Source: Rhodobacteraceae bacterium UBA2553
Lineage (GTDB): Bacteria; Pseudomonadota; Alphaproteobacteria; Rhodobacterales; Rhodobacteraceae
Assembly: GCA_002340515.1 (NCBI GenBank)
Contig: DDMF01000025.1
Coordinates: 245 to 8,030, forward strand
DNA length: 7,786 bases
Direction: 5' to 3'
Of this stretch, positions 5,466-7,786 are shown one piece after another. The notes under the pieces are model-generated. The model did not search any database. It was given only the letters and a program-made list of their open reading frames with translations, and had not been told where the DNA came from. The translations under genes and the position numbers were made by a program. Numbering within the stretch: position 1 is the stretch's first letter; every line of letters begins with the position of its first letter.

Positions 5466-5837
5466 TTATTTTCCCTCCGGCTTTGCGTGATCCAACAATT
5501 TTTGCTTGAATTCTTCGGTGGTCATACCGGTTTGCTGGGCGCCCACATCCTGCACGGACAGCTTCCAGATCCCGGCGAGTTTCGCGAGGTAATAGATGTT
5601 GCCACCTTCCGCGATCATGCCCAGCACATCCTTGGCGCGCACGGCCTTTTTTTGCGGCTCGGTCAGCCCATAGCGGTCCATGAATTCTTCGGGATCCGCG
5701 ACAAAAGCGTCGCGCATATCCGCCCGGTTAAACGCGTAACACATCTTGTTCAGCCCATAGCCTTTCATCGCCATGCGACCGTCAAAAATGGTGGTGCCTT
5801 CGATATGGGTGTGATGGTCAAAGTCATTGATATCCAT
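5466..5837 (-). CDS. ligA: Protocatechuate 4,5-dioxygenase, small (alpha) subunit LigA
   Basis: A 123-residue, all-helical small subunit that caps the LigB active site; it has no metal ligands of its own. Recognisable LigA segments are MKGYGLNKMCYAFNRADMRDAF, DPEEFMDRYGLTEPQKKAV, and the C-terminal GGNIYYLAKLAGIWKLSVQDVGAQQTGMT. It is somewhat shorter than Sphingobium LigA (139 residues), the difference being at the ends. The ATG at 5837 overlaps the ligI stop by one base (TAATG), with AGGAGG about 8 bases upstream. The alpha-then-beta order with direct TAAATG coupling is the classical ligAB arrangement, in contrast to families where the two are fused into one chain. The symbol must not be confused with NAD-dependent DNA ligase LigA. 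Confidence 0.95.
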   Translation of the reverse strand: MDINDFDHHTHIEGTTIFDGRMAMKGYGLNKMCYAFNRADMRDAFVADPEEFMDRYGLTEPQKKAVRAKDVLGMIAEGGNIYYLAKLAGIWKLSVQDVGAQQTGMTTEEFKQKLLDHAKPEGK

Positions 5838-6733
5838 TAAGAACCCTCCTGTTCTTCTGGCCAGTAAAGGCGCATCGGATTGTCGATAAGCAGCATCTTT
5901 TGCTGCTCATAGGTAGGTGCAATTCGGGGGATGTAATCCACCAACGCACCGTCATCTGGCATATGCGTTTTCATGTTTGGGTGCGGCCAATCAGTGCCCC
6001 ATAAGACGCGGGTGGGAAAGCGTTTCACAACCTCGGCGCCAAAGGCGACAACATCGTCATAAGGCGGGCCTTCTATGGTCAACCGCTCGGGGCATGTGAC
6101 CTTGGACCAGATGTTGTCATGGCGTTCCAACAGGTCGAGAAAGCGTTTGAAATCAGGGTGATCCACACCTTTGGTCACATCAGGACGGCCCATATGGTCG
6201 ACCACGATGGTGGTGGGAAGCTGCGCCAGAAAGGGTTCCAGGTCCGCAAGGTCAGCGGCTTCAAAATAGACCACAATATGCCAGCCCAAAGGGGCAATTC
6301 GCTGGGCAATTTTCAGGAATACCTCGTGCGGCGTGGCCTCCACCAAACGGCGCACAAAGTTGAACCGGACACCGCGCACGCCGGCCGCATGCATGTCCGC
6401 AAGCTCCGCGTCCGTGACATCCGCGCCCACGCTCGCCACGCCCCGCGCCATCCCGTGTGAGGCCCGACACGCATCCATCATCGCGCGATTGTCGCGCCCA
6501 TGACAGGTCGCTTGAACAATCACATTGCGCGAAAATCCAAGGTGGTCGCGCAGGGCAAAAAGCTGATCCTTGCTGGCGTCACAGGGGGTGTATTTCCGTT
6601 CCGTTGCAAAGGGGAATTCCGCAGCAGGGCCAAACACATGACAATGAGCATCGACCGCCCCGGTCGGGAGTTTAAACACCGGCTTTTTCGGGTCTGGGTG
6701 GAATTCCAGCCAATCAGGATCCATCTGGGTCAT
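5837..6733 (-). CDS. ligI: 2-Pyrone-4,6-dicarboxylate hydrolase LigI
   Basis: Amidohydrolase-superfamily enzyme (298 residues) that hydrolyses 2-pyrone-4,6-dicarboxylate to 4-oxalomesaconate, the step after LigC. The TIM-barrel landmarks are VDAHCHVFGP (H30, H32), FNFVRR with substrate carboxylate-binding Arg (R123 and R129), HIVVYFEAA (Y156), VVDHMGRP (H180) and the WGTDWPHP signature with the catalytic D248. These match or differ by one from the Sphingobium LigI residues. LigI is a metal-independent member of the superfamily, and nothing here argues otherwise. Its ATG forms a 4-base ATGA overlap with the galD stop (6730-6733) and its stop overlaps the ligA start, so translation is coupled on both sides. 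It might be annotated generically as amidohydrolase; the pathway context and residues support the specific call. Confidence 0.94.
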   Translation of the reverse strand: MTQMDPDWLEFHPDPKKPVFKLPTGAVDAHCHVFGPAAEFPFATERKYTPCDASKDQLFALRDHLGFSRNVIVQATCHGRDNRAMMDACRASHGMARGVASVGADVTDAELADMHAAGVRGVRFNFVRRLVEATPHEVFLKIAQRIAPLGWHIVVYFEAADLADLEPFLAQLPTTIVVDHMGRPDVTKGVDHPDFKRFLDLLERHDNIWSKVTCPERLTIEGPPYDDVVAFGAEVVKRFPTRVLWGTDWPHPNMKTHMPDDGALVDYIPRIAPTYEQQKMLLIDNPMRLYWPEEQEGS

Positions 6734-7779
6734 GCAAAAATCTCCCCATCCATCAGCTTTCGGGCGGTGCGTAAAATCGCGGCTTGGCGCAGGTTACCAT
6801 CCTTACGGGTGATCTTAACTTCCGTCATGCCCGTTGGATGCTCAATACCCAGCGTTTGAACGTCATCCGCACCACATTTCGCGATGTCATAAACCACGGA
6901 CCCTTGCGTTACACAGGCGGTCGCGACACTGACCGCCGCCAAGACGCCGATGCCTTTATGCACCCGGTGCGGGATGAAGCTGCGCGTGGAAATGGCCCCC
7001 AAATTGGCAGGACTGATCAAAGTCATTTTGGGCACGGAGCTGTCGGTCACATCCCCCAGGTTCATCAATTCACCACAGACCATTCGGAGCGATTCAACAC
7101 GTGTTTTCAAAGCTGTATCTGCCTCCAACACGTCCGGGGACTCCGTCCCAGAAACTCCCAAATCCTCTGCCCAGATCAACACACAGGGCATGCCTGCATC
7201 GATCATCGTAACAGTCACACCATCCACCACATCACGCGCATTCCCACTTGGCAAAAGTGCGCCGCACATGGCCCCGGCCGTGTCGCGAAACGCCACAGAA
7301 ATCGGCGCCGCCGTGCCCGGCACACCGTCGATTTGTGCGGGGCCGTCATAGCGCAGAACGCCGCCGGGGGTCTCCACCACCACATCCGCCACCTGCGCCG
7401 AATTCATCATCAAAATGCTGACCGGAGTGACGTCACCGTGCGCGGCAACCAGCCCCCGCTCAATCGCAAACGGACCAACGCCCGCAAGGATATTGCCGCA
7501 GTTTTGAGCATCCGACACCACCGCACGGTCCACAAACACCTGCAAAAACAAATACTCCACATCCACATCAGGCCGGTCAGAGACGCTGACGATTGCCACC
7601 TTTGATGTCAGCGGATCACCCCCGCCCATCCCATCAATTTGCCGAGGATCCGGGCTGCCAAAAGCACGCAATAAAAACGCATCGCGCGCCGCAATATCCG
7701 TGGGTAAATCTTCCGCCAGGAAATACCCGCCTTTCGACGTGCCGCCCCGCATCCACATGCACCGCACGCCCTCAGACAT
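6730..7779 (-). CDS. galD: 4-Oxalomesaconate tautomerase/isomerase (GalD/LigU, PrpF family)
   Basis: A 349-residue member of the PrpF family (diaminopimelate-epimerase-like fold, two similar halves), which shifts the double bond or tautomer of 4-oxalomesaconate so that the LigJ/GalB hydratase can act. Family landmarks are MWMRGGTSKGGYF near the N-terminus, IDGMGGGDPLTSKVAIV with K60, DAQNCGNI with C94, and the C-terminal GIEHPTGMTEV. K60 and C94 correspond, with a constant offset of six, to the Lys66 and Cys100 that I recall as the key residues of LigU. I kept the ATG at 7779, the first in-frame ATG in the window and close to the conserved start. Only seven bases upstream are visible, with no stop in frame and no clear ribosome-binding site, so a slightly longer N-terminus is possible. 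It is the first visible gene of the lig operon; the true first gene and the promoter lie beyond the right edge. PrpF itself (methylcitrate cycle) is the main alternative, disfavoured by context. Confidence 0.92.
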   Translation of the reverse strand: MSEGVRCMWMRGGTSKGGYFLAEDLPTDIAARDAFLLRAFGSPDPRQIDGMGGGDPLTSKVAIVSVSDRPDVDVEYLFLQVFVDRAVVSDAQNCGNILAGVGPFAIERGLVAAHGDVTPVSILMMNSAQVADVVVETPGGVLRYDGPAQIDGVPGTAAPISVAFRDTAGAMCGALLPSGNARDVVDGVTVTMIDAGMPCVLIWAEDLGVSGTESPDVLEADTALKTRVESLRMVCGELMNLGDVTDSSVPKMTLISPANLGAISTRSFIPHRVHKGIGVLAAVSVATACVTQGSVVYDIAKCGADDVQTLGIEHPTGMTEVKITRKDGNLRQAAILRTARKLMDGEIFA

Positions 7780-7786
7780 GAAACTC

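Noticed and set aside
4671..5840. Plus-strand open frame of 389 residues across ligA and ligB
   Set aside because: It lies entirely antisense to two well-recognised genes with intact catalytic residues, and its translation is His- and Gly-rich with no family resemblance. It is a shadow of the coding strand.
6784..7605. Plus-strand open frame of 273 residues across galD
   Set aside because: Antisense to galD, with an Arg/His-rich composition typical of reverse-frame reading and no recognisable domain.

Overview
The window is a chromosomal segment encoding aromatic-acid catabolism, most likely from an alphaproteobacterium and probably a Rhodobacterales (roseobacter-type) member. That placement is inferred from how the proteins read by eye (PobA, PobR, LigAB, the CNGNWCGQS rhodanese, the small secreted protein) and from moderate-to-high G+C. 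There is no rRNA or other marker gene to confirm it. Nearly all genes are on the minus strand; the only plus-strand gene is an AraC-type regulator. Intergenic spaces are short and none exceeds 300 bases.

Right half (4614-7779, minus strand, transcribed right to left): four tightly coupled genes, galD/ligU-type 4-oxalomesaconate isomerase, ligI (2-pyrone-4,6-dicarboxylate hydrolase), ligA and ligB (small and large subunits of protocatechuate 4,5-dioxygenase). The junctions are ATGA, TAATG and TAAATG, so this is one translationally coupled operon of the meta (4,5) protocatechuate pathway. The metal and catalytic residues of LigB and the substrate-binding residues of LigI are recognisable. ligC, ligJ and ligK are needed to complete the route to pyruvate and oxaloacetate and are not in the window; they may lie beyond the right edge or elsewhere.

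Centre (2252-4385): pobA (4-hydroxybenzoate 3-monooxygenase, minus) and a divergent AraC-family gene (pobR type, plus) share a short promoter region. PobA converts 4-hydroxybenzoate to protocatechuate, which feeds LigAB. pobR converges on ligB across 228 bases that are unusually rich in inverted repeats, including a 98-base element (4516-4613) that ends exactly at the ligB stop codon. A second, edge-truncated and inverted copy of this element lies at 1-42.

Left part (52-2154, minus strand): a UspF/UspG-like universal stress protein downstream of pobA, ending in an intrinsic terminator; then a small antibiotic-biosynthesis-monooxygenase-fold protein, a secreted rhodanese-like protein, and a small secreted protein of unknown function. 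The 253-base gap at 1494-1746 holds the bidirectional terminator and several hairpins that could represent a short plus-strand RNA.

Together the main block reads as 4-hydroxybenzoate -> protocatechuate (PobA) -> 4-carboxy-2-hydroxymuconate semialdehyde (LigAB) -> [LigC, absent here] -> 2-pyrone-4,6-dicarboxylate -> 4-oxalomesaconate (LigI) -> isomerised oxalomesaconate (GalD/LigU), probably induced through PobR. I see no CRISPR array, tRNA, rRNA, transposase or phage gene.
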